48,831 bases of DNA from Deinococcus humi (GCF_014201875.1 NZ_JACHFL010000025.1:1-48831), one strand, 5' to 3'; shown: positions 35,584-45,876, counted from the first letter of the stretch. The notes: generated by a model from the sequence alone, not told the origin. Made by a program: numbers and translations.

Positions 35584-36780
35584 CTACTTTTGATTCAGAA
35601 AGGTCAACAAAGCCTGGGCGATGGCCTGCGCCATACGTTCCTGGTACGCCGGCTGAGCCAGTTTCGGACCTTCGACTGGGTGGGTGCCGAACCCGAGCTC
35701 AATCAAAATGGCGGGGGTAGTCGGGTTGCGGATGACGTAGAACGCGTCGGTCCGGACGCCACGGCTGACAGCTCCAGTGGCCCGGATCAGGTTGGCCTGG
35801 ACCTGCTGGGCGAGCTGCCGGGAAAACGAAAGTTTGGCCTGCGCGAGGATGTCCCCCAGCATGCCCTGGGCGCTGCTGGTCATCCGCCGCGTGAGAGCCT
35901 CACCTGCCTGACCGCCGCCGTTCTCGAAGACCGCGGTGCTCCGTCCCTGGCCGGCCATGGGCTGACCGAAGTAGAACGTCTCAATGCCCTGGGCGTTTGG
36001 TCCCGAAGCGTTCGTGTGGATGCTGACAAAGGCACTCACGGTCCCGGTGGTGGCCAGGCGAGAGCGCATGTCCAGGTCCACCTGCTTGTTCAGGCTCAGG
36101 TGGCGGTCGGTGCTGCGCGTCATGATGACGTCGACTCCGTGCTCCCTCAGTTTCTTGCGCACCAGCAGGGCGACGGCCAAGTTGACGTCCTCTTCGCGCA
36201 CCCACTGGCTGGCCATCCCGGAGTCGTTGCCCCCGTGCCCTGGGTCGAGCACCAAGAGCGGCCGGTTGAGGGGCCTGGTGCTGGCCGGGCGGGTCACGGC
36301 GGCAGGTGCCGGCTTGGCCACTGTGGGCTTGATGGCCGGGACCTTTGCTGTAGTGGTGGGCTTGGCCGGCACATTTGCGGTGCTGGTGAGCACGTCGATG
36401 ACCAGGCGGGCGGGCTGGCCCCCGGCTGCGGGCAGCACGGAAACTTTGGCTTTGGTGTGTCCGGGCGCCAGGGTGACGCGCACAGTGCGGCCCTGGACGG
36501 CGTACGCTTTCACGCCTACGAGCGTCAGGGCTCCGCTTTCGGAAGGCAGTGCGGCCCCGAGAGTGACTGTGGCCGTCTGGCCGGTCACCTTCAAGGCTGC
36601 GGTGGTGGGGGCGGGCAGCGGGAACACCAGGCGGGAGTAGCCCTCGTGGATCCCGAGGCGTGGGGCCGCCACGGCCGCGGCAGCGAGGGTCAGGGTGACC
36701 AGGAGCCCCAGGAACCACTGGGAGGGTCTAAAGGGGGGCCGTTCCGAATGGGCTGCGGGCGAGCGCCTTTTCAGGCTCAC
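35584..36780 (-). CDS. N-acetylmuramoyl-L-alanine amidase (Amidase_3)
   Basis: The 398-residue protein has a signal anchor (QWFLGLLVTLTLAAAAVAA), an AMIN-like beta domain (about 40-130), a Pro/Ala/Lys linker and an Amidase_3 domain with Zn ligands in LVLDPGHGGNDSG (His), VREEDVN (Glu), AFVSIHTNAS (His) and catalytic Glu in AILIELGFGTHP. It cleaves the bond between muramic acid and L-Ala in peptidoglycan. GTG start with GAGG upstream. It converges on the DUF326 gene. A clear promoter of the repeat type is not visible (only CCTTACA near 36830). Confidence 0.93.
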   Translation of the reverse strand: MSLKRRSPAAHSERPPFRPSQWFLGLLVTLTLAAAAVAAPRLGIHEGYSRLVFPLPAPTTAALKVTGQTATVTLGAALPSESGALTLVGVKAYAVQGRTVRVTLAPGHTKAKVSVLPAAGGQPARLVIDVLTSTANVPAKPTTTAKVPAIKPTVAKPAPAAVTRPASTRPLNRPLLVLDPGHGGNDSGMASQWVREEDVNLAVALLVRKKLREHGVDVIMTRSTDRHLSLNKQVDLDMRSRLATTGTVSAFVSIHTNASGPNAQGIETFYFGQPMAGQGRSTAVFENGGGQAGEALTRRMTSSAQGMLGDILAQAKLSFSRQLAQQVQANLIRATGAVSRGVRTDAFYVIRNPTTPAILIELGFGTHPVEGPKLAQPAYQERMAQAIAQALLTFLNQK

Positions 36781-37351
36781 GAAGGGAACCTCAACGGCGT
36801 CGAATCAGCAGGGGGCAGCAGCACGGGCCCAGTGTAAGGGCCATTGGCCGGGTTCAGAGCAGCATGGAGATGACCTTCTGACCAACAAGATTCTCAGGGA
36901 ACCTTTACAGAGGCCTGAAACGGTGAAGGCACCGCAATGACGGATGGGGTGGCCTGCGCGCAGGTCAGAGGTCCTGAGTCATTGCCTGCTGAGGGGCACC
37001 CCGCCTGCTTCACCCTTCGCGCTGACGCCCTGATGAATCGCGCTGTGGGACCACCCGTCGAATCCCTTTCTGCGTTTCTTCGCCCAGGATGACGGCCAGG
37101 GCCACACGGTCAGGCACATGGTCCAGGATGGGGAGGACCCGATCAGCCTGGTGTCGTCCAGCAGGGCTTTCATGTCCTTCAGAGGCTTTTTCACTTCTAT
37201 CGGCTTCCTGTAAACGGTTGAAATCACCTTTCCGTTGTGGCTGCCGGTCAAGGGCTGGACACCTCGGCCAGAGTTCCAGAAGTCCTTCGCCTAAAGCTGT
37301 GAGCAACCTGAAGGCGCCAGCAAATCAGGAAGATCCAGTCAGACCACACGC
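36781..37351. other. 571-bp region with weak promoter-like site and no clear gene
   Basis: A partial direct-repeat site lies at 36903-36935 (CTTTACA, GAGG, CCTGAAA, nine bases, CACCGC). Minus-strand frames (36979-37306) contain DRVLPILDHVPDRVALAVIL and KALLDDTRLIG in two frames, perhaps one decayed gene, but I do not recognise it. Confidence 0.3.
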
Positions 37352-37384
37352 GGTAACGGTGTCGTAACACTCCGGGCAGAGACT
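37352..37384 (+). promoter_or_regulatory. Possible direct-repeat promoter (site 12), phosphoketolase
   Basis: GGTAACG, GTGT, CGTAACA, nine bases, GAGACT. The spacing is exact, but the heptamers and -10 are weak. A 21-codon frame starts at 37386 and ends just before the phosphoketolase ribosome-binding site. Confidence 0.4.
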
Positions 37385-37468
37385 CATGTCCACGGTGAGT
37401 TTCAGGTCACAGACCACCCCTGGCCAGACCACGAACCGTCTTCGCATCTGAAGTCAAAAGAGGTTGGT

Positions 37469-39892
37469 ATGACCAGTATTGCAATCCCCCTCTCAACGTC
37501 CATCCTGAATCCGACTGAACTCCAGCACCTGGACGCGTACTGGCGGGCCGCCAATTACCTGTCCGTGGGGCAGATCTACCTGATGGCCAACCCGCTGCTG
37601 CGCGAACCGCTCACCCTGGCCCATGTCAAGCCGAGATTGCTGGGCCACTGGGGCACCACGCCAGGACTGAACTTCATTTACGTGCACCTCAACCGGCTGA
37701 TCCGCGAGCATGACCTGAGTGTGCTGTACGTTGCTGGCCCGGGTCATGGTGGCCCCGGCCTGGTAGCCAACACCTACCTGGAGGGCAGCTACAGCGAGCT
37801 GTATCCGGGCATTGGAAGGGGCGAAGAAGGGCTGCGTAACCTCTTCCGGCAGTTCTCGTTTCCCGGCGGCATTCCCAGCCACGCGGCGCCGGAGACCCCT
37901 GGGTCCATCCATGAGGGTGGCGAACTGGGCTACAGCCTGTCCCACGCCTACGGCGCTGCCTTCGATCATCCGGACCTACTGGTGGCCTGTGTCATCGGCG
38001 ATGGCGAGGCCGAGACGGGGCCGCTGGCGGGCAGCTGGCACGGCAACAAGTTCCTGAACCCAAAAACGGACGGAGCGGTGCTGCCGATCCTCCACCTGAA
38101 CGGCTACAAGATCGCCAACCCGACCGTGCTGGCCCGCCTGGGCCACGAGGAGCTGGACGCTCTGCTGCGCGGCTACGGCCACGCGCCGTATTACGTCGAG
38201 GGTGATGACCCGGCCACCATGCATGAGCTGATGGCCCGCACGCTGGAACAGGTCCACGCCGACATCACCGCCATTCAGCAGCGGGCACGAGAAGAAGACG
38301 TGCAGGAACGCCCAATCTGGCCGATGATCGTGCTGCGCAGCCCCAAGGGCTGGACCGGCCCAAAAGTCGTGGACGGGAAGCCAGTGGAAGGCACCTGGCG
38401 GGCGCATCAGGTGCCGCTTGCCGGCCTGAGTACCACTCCAGAACATCTTCGGCAGCTGGAAGACTGGTTGCAGAGCTACCGCCCGGAGGAGCTGTTCGAC
38501 AAGGCCGGGGTGTTGCGTCCAGAACTCGCAGCGCTGGCCCCCAGCGATGAGCGCCGCATGGGGATGAATCCAGTGGCGAACGGGGGTTTGCTGAGGCAGG
38601 ACCTGAACCTGCCAGCCTTCCGCGAGTACGCCGTGGCCGTTCTCCAACCCGGTTCGGTGGACGGCGAGGCGACGCGCGTGATGGGTGCCTTCCTCCGCGA
38701 TGTCATGAAGCAGAACACAACCACCTTTCGGCTGTTCGGCCCTGACGAGACCGCGTCCAACCGCCTGGACGGGGTGTACGCGGCCAGCGGGAAGACCTGG
38801 ATGGAGCCGTTGCTTCCCACTGATGAGCACCTCTCACCGGAGGGCCGGGTGATGGAGGTGCTGAGCGAGCATCTCTGTGAGGGCTGGCTGGAGGGATACA
38901 CCCTGAGCGGGCGCCACGGTCTGTTCTCGTGCTATGAGGCGTTCATTCACATCGTGGACTCGATGGTGGGGCAGCATGCCAAATGGCTGGACACCAGCCG
39001 GGACATTCCCTGGCGGCGTCCGGTGGCCTCGCTCAACATCCTGCTCACGTCGCATGTCTGGCGGCAGGACCACAACGGTTTCTCGCACCAGGATCCAGGC
39101 TTCATCGACCTGATGATGAACAAGAATCCAGGAGTGGTGCGGGTATACCTGCCGCCAGACGCCAACACGCTGCTGTCGGTGACCGATCACTGCCTGCGCA
39201 GTTGCCACTACGTGAACGTCATCGTGGCCGGCAAGCAGCCCGCACCGCAGTGGCTGGGTATGGACGAGGCCGCAAAGCACTGCGCGGCTGGTCTGGGCAT
39301 CTGGCCCTGGGCAGGCACGGAGGGGGTCAGTACTGGTGCGGGAGAACAGCCTGACGTGGTGATGACCTGTGCAGGCGACGTGCCCACCCTGGAGACGCTG
39401 GCGGCGGTGAGCTTGCTCCGCGGCTTCTTCCCCGACTTGAGGATCCGAGTGGTGAACGTGGTCGATCTGATGACGCTACAGCCGGAACGTGAGCACCCCC
39501 ATGGCTTGTCCGACGCCGCCTTCGACCAGCTCTTCACCACCGATACACCGATCATCTTCGCCTATCACGGCTACCCCTGGCTGATCCACCGCCTGACCTA
39601 CCGCCGCGCCGGCCACCCCAATCTCCACGTGCGAGGCTTCAAGGAGCAGGGTACGACCACCACGCCCTTCGATATGACCGTGCTGAACGATCTTGACCGC
39701 TTCCACCTCGCCATTGAGGTCATTGACCGCGTGCCCCGCCTCAACGACGTAGGCGCTGAAGTCAGGCAGCAACTTCTGGCCAAGCTCGATGAGCACCGCG
39801 CCTACGTTCAGGAGACCGGAGATGACTTACCGGAAGTGAGGAACTGGCGCTGGCCAGGAGGCGAGATGACTGAGCTGCCTGAACACAAGTGA
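37469..39892 (+). CDS. xfp: Xylulose-5-phosphate/fructose-6-phosphate phosphoketolase
   Basis: This 807-residue TPP enzyme splits xylulose 5-P (or fructose 6-P) with phosphate into acetyl-P and glyceraldehyde 3-P (or erythrose 4-P). Family motifs: [52 protein letters not shown], the TPP-binding [42 protein letters not shown] and HRLTYRR near the C-terminus. The length matches the family (about 790-830). ATG 37469 has AAGAGG upstream. Its metabolic role stands apart from the envelope genes around it. Confidence 0.97.
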   Translation: MTSIAIPLSTSILNPTELQHLDAYWRAANYLSVGQIYLMANPLLREPLTLAHVKPRLLGHWGTTPGLNFIYVHLNRLIREHDLSVLYVAGPGHGGPGLVANTYLEGSYSELYPGIGRGEEGLRNLFRQFSFPGGIPSHAAPETPGSIHEGGELGYSLSHAYGAAFDHPDLLVACVIGDGEAETGPLAGSWHGNKFLNPKTDGAVLPILHLNGYKIANPTVLARLGHEELDALLRGYGHAPYYVEGDDPATMHELMARTLEQVHADITAIQQRAREEDVQERPIWPMIVLRSPKGWTGPKVVDGKPVEGTWRAHQVPLAGLSTTPEHLRQLEDWLQSYRPEELFDKAGVLRPELAALAPSDERRMGMNPVANGGLLRQDLNLPAFREYAVAVLQPGSVDGEATRVMGAFLRDVMKQNTTTFRLFGPDETASNRLDGVYAASGKTWMEPLLPTDEHLSPEGRVMEVLSEHLCEGWLEGYTLSGRHGLFSCYEAFIHIVDSMVGQHAKWLDTSRDIPWRRPVASLNILLTSHVWRQDHNGFSHQDPGFIDLMMNKNPGVVRVYLPPDANTLLSVTDHCLRSCHYVNVIVAGKQPAPQWLGMDEAAKHCAAGLGIWPWAGTEGVSTGAGEQPDVVMTCAGDVPTLETLAAVSLLRGFFPDLRIRVVNVVDLMTLQPEREHPHGLSDAAFDQLFTTDTPIIFAYHGYPWLIHRLTYRRAGHPNLHVRGFKEQGTTTTPFDMTVLNDLDRFHLAIEVIDRVPRLNDVGAEVRQQLLAKLDEHRAYVQETGDDLPEVRNWRWPGGEMTELPEHK

Positions 39893-39964
39893 GCTGAAGA
39901 AGTGTGGCCCGGACGGGATCGCGAGCCATACGGAATCGAATTCCACAGCAGAAGGCAACCAACG

Positions 39965-40075
39965 ATGTGGAATGGCCATGACATGGGTGGGGCCTGGGGA
40001 TGCTGCTGGTTTGGGCGCTGGTGGGCATCGGTATCGTGCTGCTGCCGAATGACCTGAGCACGCCTCAAGAAGGAA
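39965..40075 (+). pseudogene. Small SHOCT-like membrane protein, frameshifted
   Basis: The start MWNGHDMGGAWG continues, in another frame, as MLLVWALVGIGIVLLPND. Together they resemble the short Met/Trp/Gly-rich membrane proteins with a C-terminal SHOCT motif often found in copper clusters. The SHOCT part is missing. Confidence 0.45.
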
Positions 40076-40081
40076 CATCAA

Positions 40082-40516
40082 ATGGAAACACAATCGCGTC
40101 ATCCAGCTGTGCTCATCTTCTCAACTTGCGGTCTGTGGATGAGTGGACTGGGCCTCTATTTCGCTTTTAAGCGCCCTCCTCTGCTTCCAGAGGATCTCCG
40201 GTACATGGACGTTCGCCCAGACCAGATTCAAGAGGCCATGCCTGGATTGGCCCGGTGGTTGCCACGCGTGTTCAGGGTGATGGGGGGGTTCATGTTCGGT
40301 GCCGGGGTCCTGACCTTCTGGGTGGCCAGGGAGGCTTCTCCACAGGAGAAATGGACCTGGCCCGTCCTGGCACTGACTGGTATGTCCACGGTTGGGACGA
40401 TGAGCGTGACCAATTTCCGTCTCAAGTCCGATTTCAGGTGGCTGTTGTTGATCCCCGCACTCCTCTGGGGAGCTGGGCTGGCCTTGATGTTCCCGCGGCA
40501 CGCTGCGAAGGCCTGA
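40082..40516 (+). CDS. Four-helix membrane protein, unknown
   Basis: The 144-residue protein has about four membrane segments (VLIFSTCGLWMSGLGLYFAF, VMGGFMFGAGVLTFWVA, WPVLALTGMSTVGTMSV, WLLLIPALLWGAGLALMF) and a cytoplasmic or outside loop after the first. No family recognised. Ribosome-binding site AAGAAGGA. The stop is one base before the MFS start (TGAGATG), so the two are co-translated. Confidence 0.75.
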   Translation: METQSRHPAVLIFSTCGLWMSGLGLYFAFKRPPLLPEDLRYMDVRPDQIQEAMPGLARWLPRVFRVMGGFMFGAGVLTFWVAREASPQEKWTWPVLALTGMSTVGTMSVTNFRLKSDFRWLLLIPALLWGAGLALMFPRHAAKA

Positions 40517-40517
40517 G

Positions 40518-41762
40518 ATGATCAACAAACACCTGTTGGTTCTCCTGACCTCTGTGTTCGTGGTGATGATTGGACTTGGCATTACGATGCCGGTGCTGCC
40601 CTTTTACGTTGAGCGGCTGGGGCTGGCCTCGGGTGTTTCGCGTGAGATCATCGTCTTGCACGTCACGTTACTGACCGGTGTCTACGCGCTGATGCAGCTC
40701 CTCTTCGCGCCGGTGTGGGGACGATGGTCTGACCGAGTCGGCAGACGGCCGCTCATCCTGATCGGGGTCGTTGGTTTTATCGCTGCGCAGGTCATGTTCG
40801 GTCTGTCTACTTCCCTCTGGACGCTCTATGCAGCGCGCGTCCTCGGCGGCATTCTCTCCTCGGCGACTTTGCCGGTGGCGGCGGCGTATGTGGCTGACCT
40901 GACCAGTGACAAGGAACGGGTGCGGGGGATGGCCTGGTTGGGTACCTCAGTCAGCCTCGGTTTCGTGGTTGGTCCGGCACTTGCGGGAGTTCTGTCGCGT
41001 ACGGACCTGCACTTCAATGCCCGGTATGGCCACATCAGAGTTGACAATTTTTCGGTGCCATTCTTCGTGGCGGCGCTGCTGGGCCTGATGACCGTGTTCA
41101 TGGCGCTTCGGTGGCTGCCGGAATCTTTGCCCGTCGAGCAGCGCCGAGCGCCCGGGAGCAAGACCCGCACGGACTGGCGAGGTCTCCGGCCCCTGCTCGG
41201 GCTGGCGCTTGCCGGCCAGTTCGGACTCGCGGTGTTTGAGGCGACGTTTGCCCTGTACGCCCAGACAAGGTTCGAGTACGGGCTCGCTGAGGTTGGAGTC
41301 ATTTTCGTGGTGTGCGGGCTGGTGATGGCCATCTTTCAGGTTGGTGCGGTGGGGTTCCTGGCCGGTCGTGTGCGCAAGATCTACCAGGTTGGGGTGGGTT
41401 TCGGCCTGATGGGGCTGAGTCTGCTTCTGCTGGGGACCGTCCAGTCAACACCTGCCGTGATCACCCTGGTGGCCCTGCTCGCTCTCGGGACGGCCTTTGT
41501 CTCTCCGAACCTCGCGGCCCTGATCTCTCAGGGTGGTGGACAACACCACATGGGTGCGGCACTGGGCATTCAGAACGCTGCAAACAGCCTGGGTCAGGTG
41601 CTGGGTCCTCTGTTAGGGGGTGCCTTGTTGATCTGGCAGGTGCACGCGCCTTACGTGTTCACTGGTTCTGGATTGCTCCTCCTGGCGATGGTCCTCGGCT
41701 GGAGATCGGTCAGCAGGCCGCTCTGGGGGGAGAGGCCACTCCGCCCAGCTGGTCCTGGTTGA
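40518..41762 (+). CDS. MFS drug-type exporter (TetA/MdtG-like)
   Basis: The 414-residue protein has 12 membrane helices and MFS motif A (GRWSDRVGRRPLILIG), plus VLGGILSSATLPVAAAYVAD (motif C region, DHA1-like). Drug/H+ antiporters of the DHA1 family match this. The substrate is unknown; some members export metals. It is translated together with the small membrane protein. Its last codons overlap the promoter at 41759. Confidence 0.88.
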   Translation: MINKHLLVLLTSVFVVMIGLGITMPVLPFYVERLGLASGVSREIIVLHVTLLTGVYALMQLLFAPVWGRWSDRVGRRPLILIGVVGFIAAQVMFGLSTSLWTLYAARVLGGILSSATLPVAAAYVADLTSDKERVRGMAWLGTSVSLGFVVGPALAGVLSRTDLHFNARYGHIRVDNFSVPFFVAALLGLMTVFMALRWLPESLPVEQRRAPGSKTRTDWRGLRPLLGLALAGQFGLAVFEATFALYAQTRFEYGLAEVGVIFVVCGLVMAIFQVGAVGFLAGRVRKIYQVGVGFGLMGLSLLLLGTVQSTPAVITLVALLALGTAFVSPNLAALISQGGGQHHMGAALGIQNAANSLGQVLGPLLGGALLIWQVHAPYVFTGSGLLLLAMVLGWRSVSRPLWGERPLRPAGPG

Positions 41763-41787
41763 AATCCCCCCATGGGGGGTGTAAGGT
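41759..41787 (+). promoter_or_regulatory. Promoter with CsoR-type operator in the spacer, second metal ATPase
   Basis: TTGAAA, 17 bp, TAAGGT. The spacer is TCCCCCCATGGGGGGTG, a near-perfect palindrome like the copZ spacer. The transcript would have a 5' leader of about 260 nt before the ATPase ATG at 42053. Confidence 0.7.
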
Positions 41788-42052
41788 GACACCAAGAGAG
41801 TCTGGGTGGAGGTTAGTCCTGAAACTCTCTTGCGATACCTATTTTGGCTAATAAATCGGGCTATTGAAAAATAAGGTCAGTCAAGAGTCCGACAGTCAAA
41901 GGGGTTGTTAAATGCGGTTCCGTCCAATCCTCCCCCTGGGGTATGTGGTCTTGGTGTTTGTTCGTCACCTTGCACTCTCCCCTCCCTGGTAACGGAACCT
42001 GGACACCGCCCGGTGACGCTGACGAACAGCTCTCAAGTACGGCAGGAGCGAG
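41788..42052 (+). promoter_or_regulatory. Long 5' leader of the second metal ATPase with further operator and hairpins
   Basis: No gene is visible. A second C-run/G-run element lies at 41926-41944 (AATCCTCCCCCTGGGGTAT), perhaps with its own promoter (TTCCGT, 18 bp, TATGTG). Further on TGTTCGTCA can pair with TGACGAACA, or CGTCACC with GGTGACG; these are mutually exclusive. AAGAGAGT ... ACTCTCTT makes another stem near 41795. A regulatory leader is possible. Confidence 0.4.
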
Positions 42053-44488
42053 ATGACACACAACCACCCTCAGTCCGGCACCCACGCCTCAGGCGCCCAC
42101 CTTCCCATCAAGGTCCTGGAAGTCGCCTTCGGCAATTGTTACAACGGCTCAGAATTCGCGGACCTGGAACGTCGCCTGTCGCAGGTGCCGGGCGTCCAGA
42201 GTGTGCACCTGGACCGGACCCGGGCGGTCGCGCACCTCGGGTACGACCCGGAGGTCCAGACCGAAGCCGGCTTGCGCGCTCATCTTCACGAGACCGGGTA
42301 TGACGGGAAGTGCACCGACTGCGCTCCGTCCGCCGCCCAGCCTGGCCAGCCTGCACATCAGCATGAACACCCGAATCCAGCCGCGCCCCATGACCACTCG
42401 GCAATGGCACAGGGCGCCTCCGGTGATCATGCTGGGATGATCCAGGACGAGCATGCCGGGCACGGTGCCCACATGGTTGATGACATGCTGCGGCGCTTCG
42501 TGATCAGCCTGATCCTGACGGTCCCAGTGGTGCTGTTCTCACCGATCGGCACGGTCTTCGGGCTCTCCGGCATGCCACCGTTCGGTTGGTCCATGGCGTG
42601 GTTCGGCCTGATCGTCGCCACACCCGTGGTGTGGTGGGGTGGCTGGCCGTTCATCAGTGCGGCCTGGCGCGCCCTGAAGCAGCGCGAAGCCAACATGATG
42701 ACGCTGATTGCCACCGGCATCCTGGTCTCCTGGGTGTTCTCAGTGTACGCCACCCTATTCCTTGGGGGCGCCGAGGTGTTCTTCGAGGCGGCCGCCATGT
42801 TGACCACCCTGTCGCTCCTGGGGCACTGGTTGGAGATGCGCTCACGCTTCGCCACCGGCCGGGCGGTGGAAGCCCTGCTGAAGCTGGCCCCCACCACGGC
42901 GCGGCTGGTCCGTGATGGTCAGGAGACCGAAGTGCCGCTGGAACAGGTGGTGGTCGGTGACGTCCTGGCCGTGCGTCCCGGGGACCGGGTCCCGGTCGAT
43001 GGGAAGGTCGTCTCCGGAAGCAGCTTCGTGGACGAAAGCATGATCACCGGTGAGCCCATCCCCGTCGAGAAACGGCCCGGGACGCCCGTCACTGGCGGCA
43101 CGGTGAACCAGAACGGTGCTCTGAAGGTCCGGGCCACCGCGGTGGGCCGTGACACTGCCCTGTCGCGCATCGTGCAGCTGGTCCAGAACGCCCAGGCCAG
43201 CAAGGCGCCCGCGCAGCGCCTGGCTGATCAGGCGGGGAAATACCTGGTGTTTGTGGCACTCGGCTCCGGTCTGATCGCCTTCCTGGTGTGGTTCTTCCTG
43301 GGAGAGAGCGTGGTGTTTGCGCTGACCGCAGCAGTCTCGGCCATCGTGATCGCCTGCCCGGACGCCCTGGCCCTGGCGACACCGACCGCCATCACGGTGG
43401 GTGTAGGGAAAGGGGCCCGGGAAGGCGTGCTGTTCAAGAACGCCACTGCCCTGGAAGCCACCGCGGGCGTCAACACCGTGGTGTTCGACAAGACGGGCAC
43501 GCTGACGGAAGGGAAACCAGCATTGACTGACCTGGTGCCTGCCCCGGATGTGAGTGAACAGGACCTGTTGCGTTTGTCGGCGGGGGCGGATCAGCCTTCC
43601 CAGCACCCGCTGGCCGAAGCGATCGTGGCCGGCGCAAAAGAACGAGGCGTGGAGGTCAAAGCCCCGGCGCAGTTCGATTCGGTCCCTGGCTACGGGGTGG
43701 TGGCCACGGTGGACGCCCGCCGGGTGCTGCTGGGCAACCGCAAGCTGATGGATCGGGAAGGTATCGACGTGGGGAACTTGCCGGAGGTGGCCGAGCGGTT
43801 GGCCGCGGATGGCAAAACCGCGATGTATGCGGCCGCCGACGGACAAGCCCTGGGCGTCATCGCGGTGGCTGATCGGATCCGGGAAACGGCCCGGGTGGGG
43901 GTCCGGGCGTTGCATGACGCGGGCATCCAAACAGTGATGCTGACCGGGGACAATCGCCGGACGGCGGAAGCGGTGGCCCGTGAGTTGGGCATGGACACGG
44001 TCATCGCGGATGTTCTGCCGGAGGACAAAGCCAACCAGATCAAGGCGTTGCAGGCTCAAGGGCGGGTGGTGGCCATGGTCGGGGACGGCGTGAACGACGC
44101 CCCGGCCCTGGCGCAGGCAGACGTCGGGATCGCGATCGGCGCAGGCACCGACGTGGCCGTGGAGACCGCCGATGTCATCCTGGTCCGCAACAACCCGGCG
44201 GACGTGGCGGGCGGCATCAACCTGGCCCGGCGGGTGCGGAGCAAGATCAAGCAGAACCTGTTCTGGGCGGCCGGGTACAACGTGCTGGCGATTCCGTTCG
44301 CGGCCGGTGTGCTCTACCCGAGCTACGGCATCCTGTTGCGGCCGGAATGGGCGGCGCTGCTGATGAGCGCGAGCACGGTCATCGTCACGGTCAATGCCCT
44401 GCTGCTCAACCGGGTTCAGTTCGCTCGTCCGAGTGGGCCAACAACAGGGGAAGGGACGGCCGGCTCGCTGCCTGCTGCGGTTCGCTAG
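42053..44488 (+). CDS. P1B-type metal ATPase with CPD motif
   Basis: The 811-residue pump has an N-terminal HMA-like domain without CxxC ([12 protein letters not shown]), a His/Met-rich linker ([31 protein letters not shown]), membrane helices, TGEP, C435-P436-D437 ([12 protein letters not shown]), D479KTGTLT, HP (SQHPLAEA), TGDN and GDGVNDAP. The His-rich start and length resemble CopB-type (CPH) pumps. CPD in the transport helix differs from CPC (Cu+), CPH and SPC, so specificity is open. A CsoR-type operator upstream suggests copper control. A decayed paralogue lies at 24522-25345. Confidence 0.93.
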   Translation: MTHNHPQSGTHASGAHLPIKVLEVAFGNCYNGSEFADLERRLSQVPGVQSVHLDRTRAVAHLGYDPEVQTEAGLRAHLHETGYDGKCTDCAPSAAQPGQPAHQHEHPNPAAPHDHSAMAQGASGDHAGMIQDEHAGHGAHMVDDMLRRFVISLILTVPVVLFSPIGTVFGLSGMPPFGWSMAWFGLIVATPVVWWGGWPFISAAWRALKQREANMMTLIATGILVSWVFSVYATLFLGGAEVFFEAAAMLTTLSLLGHWLEMRSRFATGRAVEALLKLAPTTARLVRDGQETEVPLEQVVVGDVLAVRPGDRVPVDGKVVSGSSFVDESMITGEPIPVEKRPGTPVTGGTVNQNGALKVRATAVGRDTALSRIVQLVQNAQASKAPAQRLADQAGKYLVFVALGSGLIAFLVWFFLGESVVFALTAAVSAIVIACPDALALATPTAITVGVGKGAREGVLFKNATALEATAGVNTVVFDKTGTLTEGKPALTDLVPAPDVSEQDLLRLSAGADQPSQHPLAEAIVAGAKERGVEVKAPAQFDSVPGYGVVATVDARRVLLGNRKLMDREGIDVGNLPEVAERLAADGKTAMYAAADGQALGVIAVADRIRETARVGVRALHDAGIQTVMLTGDNRRTAEAVARELGMDTVIADVLPEDKANQIKALQAQGRVVAMVGDGVNDAPALAQADVGIAIGAGTDVAVETADVILVRNNPADVAGGINLARRVRSKIKQNLFWAAGYNVLAIPFAAGVLYPSYGILLRPEWAALLMSASTVIVTVNALLLNRVQFARPSGPTTGEGTAGSLPAAVR

Positions 44489-44541
44489 GAGCAGCTTCCG
44501 GAGGGTTCCGTTCACTTAACCCAACGGGAGCGGAATAGCTC

Positions 44542-44571
44542 AGCAGGGGGTTTGGTTGTCAAGCCCCTGCT
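44542..44571 (+). terminator. Hairpin after the CPD-type ATPase
   Basis: AGCAGGGG (44542-44549) pairs with CCCCTGCT (44564-44571). No U-run follows, so the termination strength is unclear. Confidence 0.5.
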
Positions 44572-44649
44572 GCATCGCCTCTCGTCAGAGGAGCAGTGCT
44601 GATGTTTGGTGGTTTCGTCTAAAGGCAGCGGGGAGTGTCGTTCAGATAT

Positions 44650-45050
44650 GGCGGTGAAGATTTGAGACTCGGCGTGCAGCGCGAAGAATTCCTGCGTTAG
44701 GCGGACAAAGAAGGACTTGGCCGTCGCGGTGTCCCTGGAGAAGGACGACCAGCATGTCCCTGTATTCCAGGGCGGCCCGCCACAACCAGTGCCCCACTCC
44801 ACCAACCTTGACGGAGGCCTCGCCCAGAGGCCACCGAGAACCCCGGCAGGGTTCTCAGTGGCTCCCTTCCTCGGTAAGGAGTGGCGCGAATATGATGTTC
44901 CACTGCCCTCGGGTCTCATGGCTGACCCCAATGCCGCGCTCGTGGAACAGTTCCAGCACGTTACGCTGGCTGAGAGGCAGCGGTGATCTAGCCGTAAGGT
45001 GTAGCCGATGATGCGGCGGGGAAAACGGTGTTGGTAAGGCTTCCGTCAGT
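44650..45050 (-). pseudogene. Remnant of an IS6-like transposase
   Basis: Minus-strand pieces in several frames match an IS6-type transposase: PLSQRNVLELFHERGIGVSH then ETRGQWN near 44900-44990 (N-terminal HTH), WRAALEYRDMLVVLLQ and RDTATAKSFFVRLTQEF near 44690-44800 (catalytic part). Stops and frameshifts separate them. The end near 45040 holds GGTCAGTTTTGACT, perhaps an old inverted repeat. The stretch 45051-45216 shows no gene. Confidence 0.6.
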
Positions 45051-45216
45051 CAAAACTGACCAGCCTACCGGCGTTCACTTGCCAGAACCCTGCAACCCTG
45101 CTGTACGCCAATGGCCGAGCCGTGTCGTCACCCCGCTCCGGTCTTCACCTGCCACCGCAGACCGTCACGGGTGGCCACCGCGACACCCTGCGGCGGCCAG
45201 AAGGGCGTCCCCTGTC

Positions 45217-45876
45217 CTACGCCGTGACTTCGTGGAAAGGTTCGTGGGTCACGCGTTCCGGGAACCGGCGCAACGTGTTCGCCAGGGTGATGCCCTGCGA
45301 GCGGTGACACCCCATCGCCCGCAACTTTTTGGTGATAAACAGGCTCACGTCATGGATTCGGTTCGGCGGGAGATATCCAGGCAGAACAGTGCCCAGCAGC
45401 TCTGCTTGCAGGGCGTAGTACCACAACCGGGGACGCGTCCGGGGCGGCAGGGCGTCCCACACCGCCTTGACCGCCTGATGGGTGGCAACGTGATCGGGAT
45501 GGCCGTTGAGCCCATCGGGCGGAAAGGTCAGGACGATTTCCGGCTGACACCTCGTGAAGGCCTCACGTACCACCCCGGTGACCTCTGAGAGGTGGGCACT
45601 GATCTCTCCATCCGGGAAGGTGTGCTGCTGGTGCCAGCTTCCCGCCTGCTCCCAGAGGCCCAGGGTGGTGAGGCAGGTCTGGAGTTCGTGACGCCGCAGT
45701 TCGGCCAGTTCCGCACGGCTTTCACACAGGCCGAGGTTCCTGCCGGCGTCCCCCAGGGTCAGGGTCACCAGGCCGCACGGCTCGTCGCGTGCCAGGACCT
45801 CCAGGATCGTTCCACCGGACCCGAAGACCTCGTCGTCAGGATGGGGCACGATCACCAGGAGCTTGAGCTGCGTCAT
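45217..45876 (-). CDS. PIG-L/LmbE family deacetylase
   Basis: The 219-residue protein has the Zn motif VIVPHPDDEVFGSGG and a C-terminal NGHPDHVATHQAV. PIG-L enzymes remove acetyl groups from N-acetylglucosamine conjugates; BshB of this family makes the bacillithiol precursor, and Deinococcus species use bacillithiol. Which substrate this one takes is not shown. ATG 45876 follows TATGCT by 6 nt, so it is probably leaderless. Monocistronic. Confidence 0.88.
   Translation of the reverse strand: MTQLKLLVIVPHPDDEVFGSGGTILEVLARDEPCGLVTLTLGDAGRNLGLCESRAELAELRRHELQTCLTTLGLWEQAGSWHQQHTFPDGEISAHLSEVTGVVREAFTRCQPEIVLTFPPDGLNGHPDHVATHQAVKAVWDALPPRTRPRLWYYALQAELLGTVLPGYLPPNRIHDVSLFITKKLRAMGCHRSQGITLANTLRRFPERVTHEPFHEVTA

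Noticed and set aside
35590..36837. 415-codon plus-strand frame
   Set aside because: Antisense of the amidase gene.
36830..36860. Possible direct-repeat promoter for the amidase gene
   Set aside because: Only one CCTTACA heptamer is present; the partner position and the -10 do not match.
42842..44515. 557-codon minus-strand frame
   Set aside because: Exact antisense of the CPD-type ATPase; composition is typical of shadow frames.
44527..44575. tRNA-like string (GGAGCGGAATAGCTCAGCAGGGG)
   Set aside because: It recalls a D-arm, but there is no anticodon or T-arm structure; it forms the hairpin after the ATPase instead.
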